This document shows positions 57,717 through 64,000 of a stretch of DNA of 64,000 nt, piece by piece; position 1 is the first letter of the stretch, and every line of letters starts with the position of its first letter. The position numbers and the translations under genes are program-made. The stretch lies in the NCBI RefSeq assembly GCF_002752655.1, contig NZ_CP023738.1:221281-285280 (forward strand). The letters are read 5' to 3'. Below the pieces are notes generated by a model that had not been told where the DNA came from, made no database searches, and saw only the letters and a list, made by a program, of their open reading frames with translations. The stretch is from Methylosinus trichosporium OB3b (GTDB lineage: Bacteria; Pseudomonadota; Alphaproteobacteria; Rhizobiales; Beijerinckiaceae).

Positions 57717-58498
57717 TCGATGGCGGCTTCGACGACATCGCGATCAACGCTTTCTTCGCCGGCAAATGGCTCGACAGACAATATTCTGGCCTGACGGAGC
57801 TCAGCGCGCGAAAGCTTTTGACCCAGGCGGCCGATCGGTTTCGTGAACTGGCGCAGGCGCCGGAATTTACGCCGCCTACCTTGGAGGCGCTGTTCGCGGC
57901 CGAACGGCGGAAAATGCAAAAATGCGCGGCGCAGCATTGTTTTGATGCAGACGCGCTCATGTGGTTCGTCAAAGAAGTCGGCGCCGGGCTCGCGGGCGTC
58001 GTGATCGAGCGGCCGGAGGAATCGCAGCATTTTTCATTGTGCTGGCAAAGGGCTGATCGACGCGTCTATTTTGGCTTCGAAGGCGGAGACCATCACAGAA
58101 GCTGGAGCGCGATCGCCAATGAAGCGATCGTGCTCGCCGGTCGCGAAGGCGGCGCATTCTCTGCTCGCGCGCTGCGCACGTCCGACCTGCCGCATATTCC
58201 CCGTGAAACCTGGAGAGAGGCGAGAACGGCGCTGGAGTCCGCGAAAGCCAAGGGATTTGCCGTCGTCGAGCTGTCCGCGAACCGCTATAGCGAAATTCTA
58301 GCGGCGCGCGCGCTGCACTCCGACGCCTTACAAGGCGCCACCGCCTTTGACGGAGGTGAAACGCTCGAGTGGCTGCAGAAGCGGTTTGCGCCGTTCTTGA
58401 ATGAGTTGGCGGCCGCGCCGCAGGCGGTTCGTTCTGATGCCGGACAAAGTGAAATTGCAGCGGGGGCCCCCAGCAACGAAACGGCGATGTCAGGTTAG
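57717..58498 (+). pseudogene. Unknown protein, 5' end removed by IS copy B
   Basis: An open frame continues straight from the IS boundary (DGGFDDIAINAFFAGKWLDR) to a stop at 58,496-58,498, about 260 residues. A TTG at 57,818 could act as a secondary start but has no clear ribosome site. The content is soluble and mixed alpha/beta, with HFSLCWQRADRRVYFGFEGG in the middle and a polar tail. I do not recognise a family. It sits between mobile DNA and the RNA-repair regulator gene, so it may be an accessory gene left after IS-mediated deletion. Confidence 0.5.
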
Positions 58499-58531
58499 TG
58501 GGCAGCAGAATCTTGTGTTCTCATGTAGATG

Positions 58532-58738
58532 CTAGTGGCGTGATTCAGCCATTTTGGTTGGGAAGGTCGGGTAGAGGCGTTTGAGCTTGATGCGGGCGTC
58601 GGCGGTGGTGAACTGCCAGTCCGCCTTCGCCTGATGCATGTTGCGGTCGGCGACTTCGGCGCGCAGGCTTTCGATGTCGCCGATGCGGCGTGGCTGGAGC
58701 TGTCGCTCTCGCCAATCGCCAGTGGCGATCAGGCCCAC
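58532..58738 (-). pseudogene. IS630-family transposase C-terminal relic
   Basis: The minus-strand frame ends with ADWQFTTADARIKLKRLYP, the highly conserved C-terminus of IS630-type transposases. The catalytic part is absent. It adjoins the 3' end of rtcR. Confidence 0.7.
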
Positions 58739-58755
58739 CCGATACGTTCAAACAG

Positions 58756-60351
58756 CTATCTTGCCGAAATCACTTTCCAGTCGAGCTCGAAGCGGGCCAA
58801 ATATTTTCGCAATCGATCGGCGTCATTGACGCTCGAGCGTTGCGCGCGCGAGGCCGAGAAGAGCGCGCGACCGGCGGCGCTGAGAGAGGAATGCGCGCGG
58901 CAGACCTGGGCCACGGCGGCGAGCTGGACACGATCGAAAAGATCGATCTCGGCGAGCGCCTCCTCGCTGAAGAAGTCACGCAGCAAGGTGTCCGGCCCCT
59001 CCGCGCCTCCGCGCGACCATGATTTCTCGAGCCGCGCGATCTCCTCGACGACGATCTCCTCCGTGATGCGCCGCGCCGGCGCCAAGGTCGCCATTCGCGT
59101 CACCGAGGCGCCGAGGTCGCGAAAATTTGCGCGCCAGCTCGCGCGGTCGGACCGCGCGAAAGCGAGATAGCGCTCGCGCGCCTCGCGATTGAAGGTCGCC
59201 CGAACGCCTTCGCGCTCGGCGAAGCGCACGAGCTCGAAATCGAGATTGGGCTCGATGTCCTCGCGTCGGTCCTTCAGCGCCGGCAGCTCGAAGGTCCAAA
59301 GATCGAGACGCGCGAGCAAATCCTCGCGGAATTTCCCTTTGGCGACGTCGACTGAAAGATCGCGATTCGTGCCGGCGATCAATTGAAAGTCGCTCATCGT
59401 CTCCTTGTCCGAACCGAGCGGCAAAAAGCGCTTCTCCTCTATGGCGCGTAGGATCACCGCCTGCTCGTCGAGACCCAGCTCGCCGATCTCATCCAAAAAG
59501 AGCATGCCGCCGTCCGCCTTGCGGAGCAGGCCCGGCCTCTCCGCGAGTGCTCCGGTAAAGGCGCCCTTGGCGTGGCCGAAGAGCGCCGACATCGCGCCGT
59601 CCCCCCGCAAAGTCGCGCAATTCACCTCGACAAAGGGGCCCTTGAGGCGATGGCGCATCTTCTTCAATTCATAGATGCGGCTCGCGAGCTGTGATTTTCC
59701 GGCGCCCGTCGGACCCATGAGCAGCAGCGGAGCCTTCGATAGCGCCGCTACTTGCTCGATGCGCTCGATCATTCGGTTGAACGCCTCGTTGCGCGTGGCG
59801 ATGCCCGATTTGAGGAAAGACGTCGCCTGCGCCTTCTCGGCAGCGAAGCGCGTGGCGATCTTATCGTATCGCGCGAGATCGAGATCGATGACGCCATAGG
59901 TCCCTGCGCCGCCTTCGCGCCAGCGCTTGGGCGGCGTCAGCTGCAAAATCTTCGCTGGAACATAATGTGCCTCGACGAGCAGAAACCAGCAGATCTGCGC
60001 GACATGCGTTCCCGTCGTGATGTTGACGAGATAGTCCTCCTTCTCAGTGTCGAAGGAATAGGCGTCGGCGAAGTCGCGCATGGCGCCATAGACCTCCTGG
60101 AAATCCCAAGGGTCGGTCAAATTCAAAATTCGCCTTTCAACCTTCGTCTCTGGCGAGACCTGCGCGATGTCGCGGGTGACGCGCTCCGCGAGCGCGGCGG
60201 CGTGATTGTCGTGAATGAGCTCCAGCCGGTTGACCAGAAAATCTTCGTGCTGGCAGAGCGCCACGGTCGGGCGCCAGCGCTCCCAGCGATTGTCCTTGCC
60301 GGCGTCCATCGTCGTGCCGAGAAAGCCCATGACCACTCGAGGCCGCGTCAT
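58756..60351 (-). CDS. rtcR: Sigma54-dependent activator of RNA repair, RtcR
   Basis: An enhancer-binding protein of 531 residues. The N-terminal ~175 residues match the RtcR/CARF-like sensor domain (VVMGFLGTTMDAGK, NITTGTHVAQICWF), which is thought to respond to RNA or nucleotide damage signals. The AAA+ domain has Walker A GPTGAGKS (213-220), the sigma54-contacting GAFTGA (263-268) and Walker B GGMLFLDEIG (281-290). The C-terminal part would hold the DNA-binding helix-turn-helix. ATG 60351 is chosen over a TTG at 60363. It is divergent from rsr across 189 bases that contain a sigma54 promoter facing rsr. Removal of the sensor domain makes E. coli RtcR constitutive, so it acts as a lock. Confidence 0.94.
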   Translation of the reverse strand: MTRPRVVMGFLGTTMDAGKDNRWERWRPTVALCQHEDFLVNRLELIHDNHAAALAERVTRDIAQVSPETKVERRILNLTDPWDFQEVYGAMRDFADAYSFDTEKEDYLVNITTGTHVAQICWFLLVEAHYVPAKILQLTPPKRWREGGAGTYGVIDLDLARYDKIATRFAAEKAQATSFLKSGIATRNEAFNRMIERIEQVAALSKAPLLLMGPTGAGKSQLASRIYELKKMRHRLKGPFVEVNCATLRGDGAMSALFGHAKGAFTGALAERPGLLRKADGGMLFLDEIGELGLDEQAVILRAIEEKRFLPLGSDKETMSDFQLIAGTNRDLSVDVAKGKFREDLLARLDLWTFELPALKDRREDIEPNLDFELVRFAEREGVRATFNREARERYLAFARSDRASWRANFRDLGASVTRMATLAPARRITEEIVVEEIARLEKSWSRGGAEGPDTLLRDFFSEEALAEIDLFDRVQLAAVAQVCRAHSSLSAAGRALFSASRAQRSSVNDADRLRKYLARFELDWKVISAR

Positions 60352-60489
60352 CTGTCTATCCAAAAAGATAAGATACGATACTTATAGCTCCCATAGATGG
60401 AAGCCGCAACGGCGCAGATCATCGTCGGTAGATTCTATTATCATGTAATACCAATATGTTAACATAACGGACCGCTGGCGCGGCCCCTC

Positions 60490-60505
60490 TGGCACGCTGG
60501 TCGCA
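60490..60505 (+). promoter_or_regulatory. Sigma54 (-24/-12) promoter of the RNA-repair operon
   Basis: TGGCACGCTGGTCGCA has the required GG and GC exactly ten bases apart and matches the consensus TGGCAC-N5-TTGCA except at one position of the -12 element. It is 36 bases before the rsr ATG and divergent from rtcR. The AT-rich stretch at about 60,410-60,460 upstream could hold RtcR-binding sites and bend the DNA. Confidence 0.88.
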
Positions 60506-60540
60506 ATAAAGGCTCCGTCACAGTGAGAAGGAACGGAGCC

Positions 60541-62097
60541 ATGGCGAGCAAAACTCTGTTCGCGTCCATCGTCGGAAAGCTGCTTCCGCGAGCGAATGCC
60601 CGGAATGAAGCGGGCGGCCCCGCCTATGCGCGGACCCCGCGCCATAGACTCGCGCAGCTCGCCGCAACGGGAACGCTGAACCACACCTTCTACGCGGATG
60701 CGCAGAGTCAGCTCGACAATGCGCTGCTGACGGCGCTCGACGTCGATCCGGCCTTCGTCGCCAAGGCGGCCATTTATGCGCGTCAGAAAGGGCATATGAA
60801 GGACATGCCGGCCTTGCTCGTCGCGCTTTTGTCGACTCTGCAGACGGACGACTTTTCCAAGGCGTTCCGGCGCGTGATCGACAATGGCAAGATGCTGCGC
60901 AGCTTCGCGCAGATCATGCGTTCGGGCGCGGTGGGCCGCAAGTCGCTCGGCTCACGACCTAAGCGTCATATCGCCAATTGGCTCGAGGACGCGTCGGACA
61001 TCGAGATCATGCGCGCCGCGGTGGGTCAGGACCCATCTCTCGCGGATGTGATCAAAATGGTTCACCCGAAGCCGAGGTCGAAGGAGCGGGAGGCGCTCTA
61101 CGGCTATCTGATCGGACGGCCCTATAACGTCGCGGCGTTGCCGCAGGTCGTGCAGGAGCTCGAAGTGTTCAAGCGCGATCCGTCGCAGACGCCGCCGAAT
61201 GTGCCGTTCCAGATGCTGACCGCGCTTCCTCTCGACAAGGAGCATTGGGCGGCGATCGGCTCCAAGGCAGGCTGGCAGATGCTGCGCATGAACCTCAACA
61301 CTTTCGCTCGCCATGGCGCGTTCGATGTATCGTGGTTCCCGTGCAAGGCGGCCGAGCGGCTGCGTGACCGCAAAGAGATCGAGCGGGCGCGCGTGTTCCC
61401 TTATCAGCTGATGGCGGCTTACGCCGCCGCGGACGAAAAGGTTCCGCGCATAGTGCTGGACGCGTTGCAGGATGCGATGGAGATCGCGGTGTCGAATGTT
61501 CCGCGCGTGAAGGGGCGAGTGGTCGTCTGCCCGGATGTCTCCGGCTCGATGTCATCGCCCGTGACGGGCTATCGCAAGGGCGCGACGTCGAAGATTCGCT
61601 GCATCGACGTCGCCGGCCTGGTCGCGGCGGCGTTTCTGCGGAGCAATCGGCAGACGCGCGTGCTTCCATTCGACTTCGACGTGGTCGATGTGCGTCTGAA
61701 CGCGCGCGACAGCGTGATGACGAACGCGCAGAAGCTCGCTTCGATCGGCGGCGGCGGAACCAATTGCTCGGCGCCCCTGCGTAAGCTCGTCGCCGAGCGC
61801 GCCGAAGTCGACCTCGTGATCCTCGTCTCGGACAATGAGTCCTGGGTCGATGCGCGGCAGGGCGGGCGCGGAACGGCGACGATGGAGAGGTGGCAGGAGC
61901 TGAAGCGTCGAAACCCCGACGCCAAGCTCGTCTGCATCGACATTCAGCCCTACGCGACGACGCAGGCGGCGGAGCGCGACGACATTTTGAATGTCGGCGG
62001 CTTCTCCGACGCCGTGTTCGAGATGGTCGCGGCCTTCGCGAAGGGTGAGCTCGACGCGGAGCATTGGGTGGGCGAGATCGAGAAGATCGATCTTTAG
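60541..62097 (+). CDS. rsr: Ro60/TROVE ring protein (Rsr)
   Basis: The bacterial Ro autoantigen orthologue, 518 residues. The HEAT-repeat TROVE ring covers ~30-320, with YARTPRHRLAQLAATGTLNH at its start. The von Willebrand A domain (~325-510) contains the metal site DVSGSMSS (~334-341) and a later GGGGTNCSAPL. Ro rings bind Y RNAs on their outer face and misfolded or decaying RNA ends in the pore, often handing RNA to PNPase. ATG 60541 is preceded by AAGGA. Four Y-like RNA motifs begin ten bases after its stop, and rtcB follows, so this is an RNA-repair operon like that of Salmonella. Confidence 0.95.
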   Translation: MASKTLFASIVGKLLPRANARNEAGGPAYARTPRHRLAQLAATGTLNHTFYADAQSQLDNALLTALDVDPAFVAKAAIYARQKGHMKDMPALLVALLSTLQTDDFSKAFRRVIDNGKMLRSFAQIMRSGAVGRKSLGSRPKRHIANWLEDASDIEIMRAAVGQDPSLADVIKMVHPKPRSKEREALYGYLIGRPYNVAALPQVVQELEVFKRDPSQTPPNVPFQMLTALPLDKEHWAAIGSKAGWQMLRMNLNTFARHGAFDVSWFPCKAAERLRDRKEIERARVFPYQLMAAYAAADEKVPRIVLDALQDAMEIAVSNVPRVKGRVVVCPDVSGSMSSPVTGYRKGATSKIRCIDVAGLVAAAFLRSNRQTRVLPFDFDVVDVRLNARDSVMTNAQKLASIGGGGTNCSAPLRKLVAERAEVDLVILVSDNESWVDARQGGRGTATMERWQELKRRNPDAKLVCIDIQPYATTQAAERDDILNVGGFSDAVFEMVAAFAKGELDAEHWVGEIEKIDL

Positions 62098-62106
62098 GAG
62101 CAAACA

Positions 62107-62194
62107 GGGCCATGGCGAATGCGGTCGGGAGTACATTGCCTGTCACGCAAACCGCCTCCCGACGATCGGCGCGAGCCTCTCGTCGCCATGGCCC
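62107..62194 (+). ncRNA. Y-RNA-like hairpin 1
   Basis: GGGCCATGGCGA (62,107-62,118) pairs perfectly with TCGCCATGGCCC (62,183-62,194), enclosing the repeated core CGAATGC...GGGAGTACAT. That core occurs four times between rsr and rtcB. An inner stem of GTCGGGAG with CTCCCGAC (62,157-62,164) is possible. It has no tRNA-like part. Its position and the shared core suggest a Ro-binding RNA; a structured operon spacer is the alternative. Confidence 0.65.
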
Positions 62195-62208
62195 GCCTGA
62201 CGCGAACA

Positions 62209-62380
62209 GGTCGCGACGAATGCGGAACGAAACTACATCGCTTATGACGACCGGGTCGCGGGTTCGAATCCCGCCGGGCGCAAGCCCGTAGCTCAGTGGT
62301 AGAGCAGGGCTCGAGGAGCGCGGCGCGAGCTGCTTTCGCAAGAGCTATGTTTCGTTCAAATTTGTCGTCGCGGCCTTTTT
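62209..62380 (+). ncRNA. Y RNA with permuted tRNA-like module (YrlA-like)
   Basis: The base stem pairs GCGACGAA (62,213-62,220) with TTTGTCGTCGC (62,361-62,371), and GAACGAAAC (62,225-62,233) with GTTTCGTTC (62,349-62,357), and encloses the core motif. Inside is a tRNA mimic in permuted order: T arm GCGGG-TTCGAAT-CCCGC (62,258-62,274), a capped acceptor hairpin CGGGC-GCAA-GCCCG (62,275-62,288), then D arm GCTC-AGTGGTA-GAGC (62,291-62,305). Five T (62,376-62,380) follow the closing stem and may end or attenuate transcription. Bacterial YrlA RNAs are known to carry such tRNA mimics next to rsr; this is a clear member. Confidence 0.85.
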
Positions 62381-62407
62381 CCGACGAAAGAGAAGGAAAA
62401 CGCGAAA

Positions 62408-62523
62408 ACGTCATGGCGAATGCCGGCGGGAGTACATCCTCCATCCGGGCGCGGCGGCTGGAAACCGCCCCCGACTCACCGTTATCGGGAGCCCGCCTCT
62501 CGCCATTCTCGTCGCCATGGCGT
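62408..62523 (+). ncRNA. Y-RNA-like hairpin 3
   Basis: ACGTCATGGCGA (62,408-62,419) pairs with TCGCCATGGCGT (62,512-62,523) with one G.U pair, around the core CGAATGC...GGGAGTACAT. Both strands repeat hairpin 1 closely (CATGGCGAATGC on one side, CGCCTCTCG and TCGCCATGG on the other), so the two arose by duplication. It has no T or D arm. Confidence 0.65.
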
Positions 62524-62529
62524 CCAAAT

Positions 62530-62660
62530 GAAAATGCGGCGAATGCCTGTGGGACTACATTGGTAGAGCGCCCTTGACCGGGAGGTCGGCGGTTCGATCC
62601 CGCCCGCGCATCGTAAGGATGCGTCGAAGCTCATGTCCTGCGCCCTTTTGTCGCCGCGCC
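62530..62660 (+). ncRNA. Y RNA with a second, differently ordered tRNA-like module
   Basis: GCGGCGA (62,536-62,542) pairs with TCGCCGC (62,651-62,657) around the core CGAATGCC...GGGACTACAT. Inside, GGTAGAGC (a D-arm 3' half), a CCC-TTGACC-GGG hairpin, the T arm GGCGG-TTCGATC-CCGCC (62,588-62,604) and the capped stem CGCATC-GTAAG-GATGCG (62,607-62,623) follow in order. A later AAGCTC could pair with GAGC of the first element, closing a D stem. If so, the tRNA is opened at the D loop rather than at the anticodon side as in the 62,209 RNA. It ends 82 bases before rtcB. Confidence 0.7.
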
Positions 62661-62742
62661 CTTGGAACTTGTATCTCTCGCGCGGAAACGTCGATATGCG
62701 CGATGTTCTGCGTCGAGCGTTTTGAAAATGAGGAATAGATCG

Positions 62743-63990
62743 ATGGGGACGAAAGCGGATCGCTCTTATGACCTTCTCAGCGAGGCCTTCGACGCCGCCA
62801 AGGGGAGCAAGGCGGCGCCGGTAAAAATGTGGACGCGCGGCGTGCCGGTGGACGAGGCCTCCAAGCAGCAGCTGCTCAACACCGCTGGCATGCCGTTCAT
62901 CTACAAATGGCTCGCGGTGATGCCCGACGTTCATTATGGCAAGGGCTCGACCATCGGCTCGGTGATTCCGACCAAGGGCGCGATCATTCCGGCGGCAGTC
63001 GGTGTCGATCTCGGCTGCGGCATGATGGCGGTTCGCACCTCGCTCGCGGCGTCGGATCTCCCCGACACGCTCGCGCCTCTGCGGGCAGCGTTGGAAAAGG
63101 CCGTGCCGCATGGGCGCACTTCGGGCCGAGACAAGGGCTCCTGGAGCGATTTGCCGGCGGCGACGGCCGAGGATTGGTCTGCGTTGGAAGCTGGATTCAC
63201 GCGCATCGTCGACAAGCATCCCAAGCTCGCCAAGGCCAACACCGCGAACCATCTCGGCACGCTCGGCACGGGCAATCATTTCATCGAGCTCTGTCTCGAT
63301 GAGGAGGATCGCGTGTGGCTCATGCTGCATTCGGGCTCGCGCGGTGTCGGCAACGCCATCGGCTCCTATTTCATCGAACGCGCCAGGGAGGACATGCGCC
63401 GCTACTTCATCGATATTCCCGACAAGGATCTCGCTTATCTGCCGGAAGGAACCGAAGGATTCGACGATTATGTCGAGGCCGTGGAATGGGCGCAATCTTT
63501 CGCCATGGCCAATCGCGAAGTGATGATGCGCCATGCGGTCGACGCCGCGCGCGAGGTGATCGCAAAGCCCTTCGAGGCGCATCTCGAGGCGGTGAACTGT
63601 CATCACAATTATGTCGCGCGTGAACATCACTTCGGCGAGAATGTGCTGATCACCCGCAAGGGCGCAGTGCGCGCGGCCGAGGGCGTGATGGGAATCATCC
63701 CCGGCTCCATGGGGGCGAAATCGTTCATCGTGCGCGGCAAGGGCAATGTGGAGAGCTTCTGCTCCTGCTCGCATGGCGCCGGACGCGTGATGTCGCGCAC
63801 CGAAGCCAAGCGTCGCTTCACGATCGAGGATCATGCGGCCGCGACGGCGGGCGTCGAATGCCGCAAGGACGCCGATGTGATCGACGAGACGCCGAAGGCT
63901 TACAAGGATATCGACGCCGTGATGGCGGCGCAGGCCGATCTCGTCGACATTGTCCATACTCTGCGTCAGCTCGTTTGCGTGAAAGGGTGA
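62743..63990 (+). CDS. rtcB: RNA-splicing ligase RtcB
   Basis: A GTP-dependent ligase of 415 residues that joins 2',3'-cyclic phosphate (or 3'-phosphate) to 5'-OH RNA ends. Metal and nucleotide residues are visible in PDVHYGKGSTIG, GVDLGCGM, TGNHFIEL and NCHHNYVAREHHFG. His344 in CSCSHGAGR is the residue guanylylated in the family. ATG 62743 follows AGGA with good spacing; ATG 62728 is a weaker alternative. With Ro60, the Y-like RNAs and RtcR it forms a damage-induced RNA repair system. An rtcA gene may follow beyond the window. Confidence 0.96.
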   Translation: MGTKADRSYDLLSEAFDAAKGSKAAPVKMWTRGVPVDEASKQQLLNTAGMPFIYKWLAVMPDVHYGKGSTIGSVIPTKGAIIPAAVGVDLGCGMMAVRTSLAASDLPDTLAPLRAALEKAVPHGRTSGRDKGSWSDLPAATAEDWSALEAGFTRIVDKHPKLAKANTANHLGTLGTGNHFIELCLDEEDRVWLMLHSGSRGVGNAIGSYFIERAREDMRRYFIDIPDKDLAYLPEGTEGFDDYVEAVEWAQSFAMANREVMMRHAVDAAREVIAKPFEAHLEAVNCHHNYVAREHHFGENVLITRKGAVRAAEGVMGIIPGSMGAKSFIVRGKGNVESFCSCSHGAGRVMSRTEAKRRFTIEDHAAATAGVECRKDADVIDETPKAYKDIDAVMAAQADLVDIVHTLRQLVCVKG

Positions 63991-64000
63991 GCGTGCCGAA

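Noticed and set aside
62258..62305. Apparent tRNA gene (T arm and D arm with normal loops)
   Set aside because: The T arm comes before the D arm and the acceptor ends are joined by GCAA. It is a permuted mimic inside a Y RNA, not a functional tRNA gene.

Overview
The window is GC-rich DNA from an alphaproteobacterium. The mix of rhizobial/methylotroph-style gene neighbourhoods (FecR/STN modules beside a giant haemagglutinin-like exoprotein, several RND pumps, SoxC-type sulfite dehydrogenase) suggests Hyphomicrobiales, possibly a Methylocystis/Methylosinus-like genome; this assignment is an inference and no 16S or marker gene is present.

Layout. 1-1.5 kb: a gene tail and ribA (GTP cyclohydrolase II). 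1.7-10.8 kb: a four-gene operon of a PepSY membrane protein, an RND adaptor and two RND permeases (MdtABC-like, no outer-membrane partner). 11.1-13.0 kb: a PhnD-like binding protein overlapping a fatty-acid desaturase. 13.3-20.3 kb: a sulfur block with a SoxC-like molybdenum enzyme plus cytochrome c, a frameshifted SsuA/TauA-like binding protein with a G10 tract, and a divergent operon of a DUF3604 protein, ABC permease and ABC ATPase. 20.5-26.6 kb: a probable pteridine/glycoconjugate block with a RibD-like reductase facing a tightly overlapped operon (alcohol-dehydrogenase-like protein, divergent PTPS/QueD-like protein, GT4, methyltransferase) and a divergent OpgH-like GT2. 26.7-34.6 kb: an OMF-MFP-RND efflux operon with a LysR regulator, bracketed by decayed IS6-family fragments. 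34.6-52.9 kb: five collinear minus-strand genes (TonB-dependent receptor, STN-TonB fusion, ECF sigma, FecR anti-sigma, ~4,350-residue two-partner-secretion exoprotein). 53.1-55.5 kb: transposase debris and a PmrA/QseB-like two-component system with a PmrA-type box. 55.6-58.7 kb: two almost identical IS6-family elements around a truncated histidine phosphatase, then an interrupted unknown gene and an IS630 relic.

58.8-64.0 kb is the most interesting part: a complete RNA-repair locus. A CARF/sigma54 activator RtcR is divergent from rsr (Ro60), which has a textbook -24/-12 promoter. Between rsr and rtcB lie four tandem copies of a Y-RNA-like motif. Two of them carry tRNA mimics in which the tRNA order is permuted and the acceptor stem is capped by a small loop. 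RtcR would sense RNA damage and switch on Ro60, the Y-like RNAs and the RtcB ligase together.

Two genes (near 15,670 and 44,380) are each one base short in a C/G homopolymer. Both may be base-calling errors, although the ten-base tract could also be a genuine phase-variable switch.
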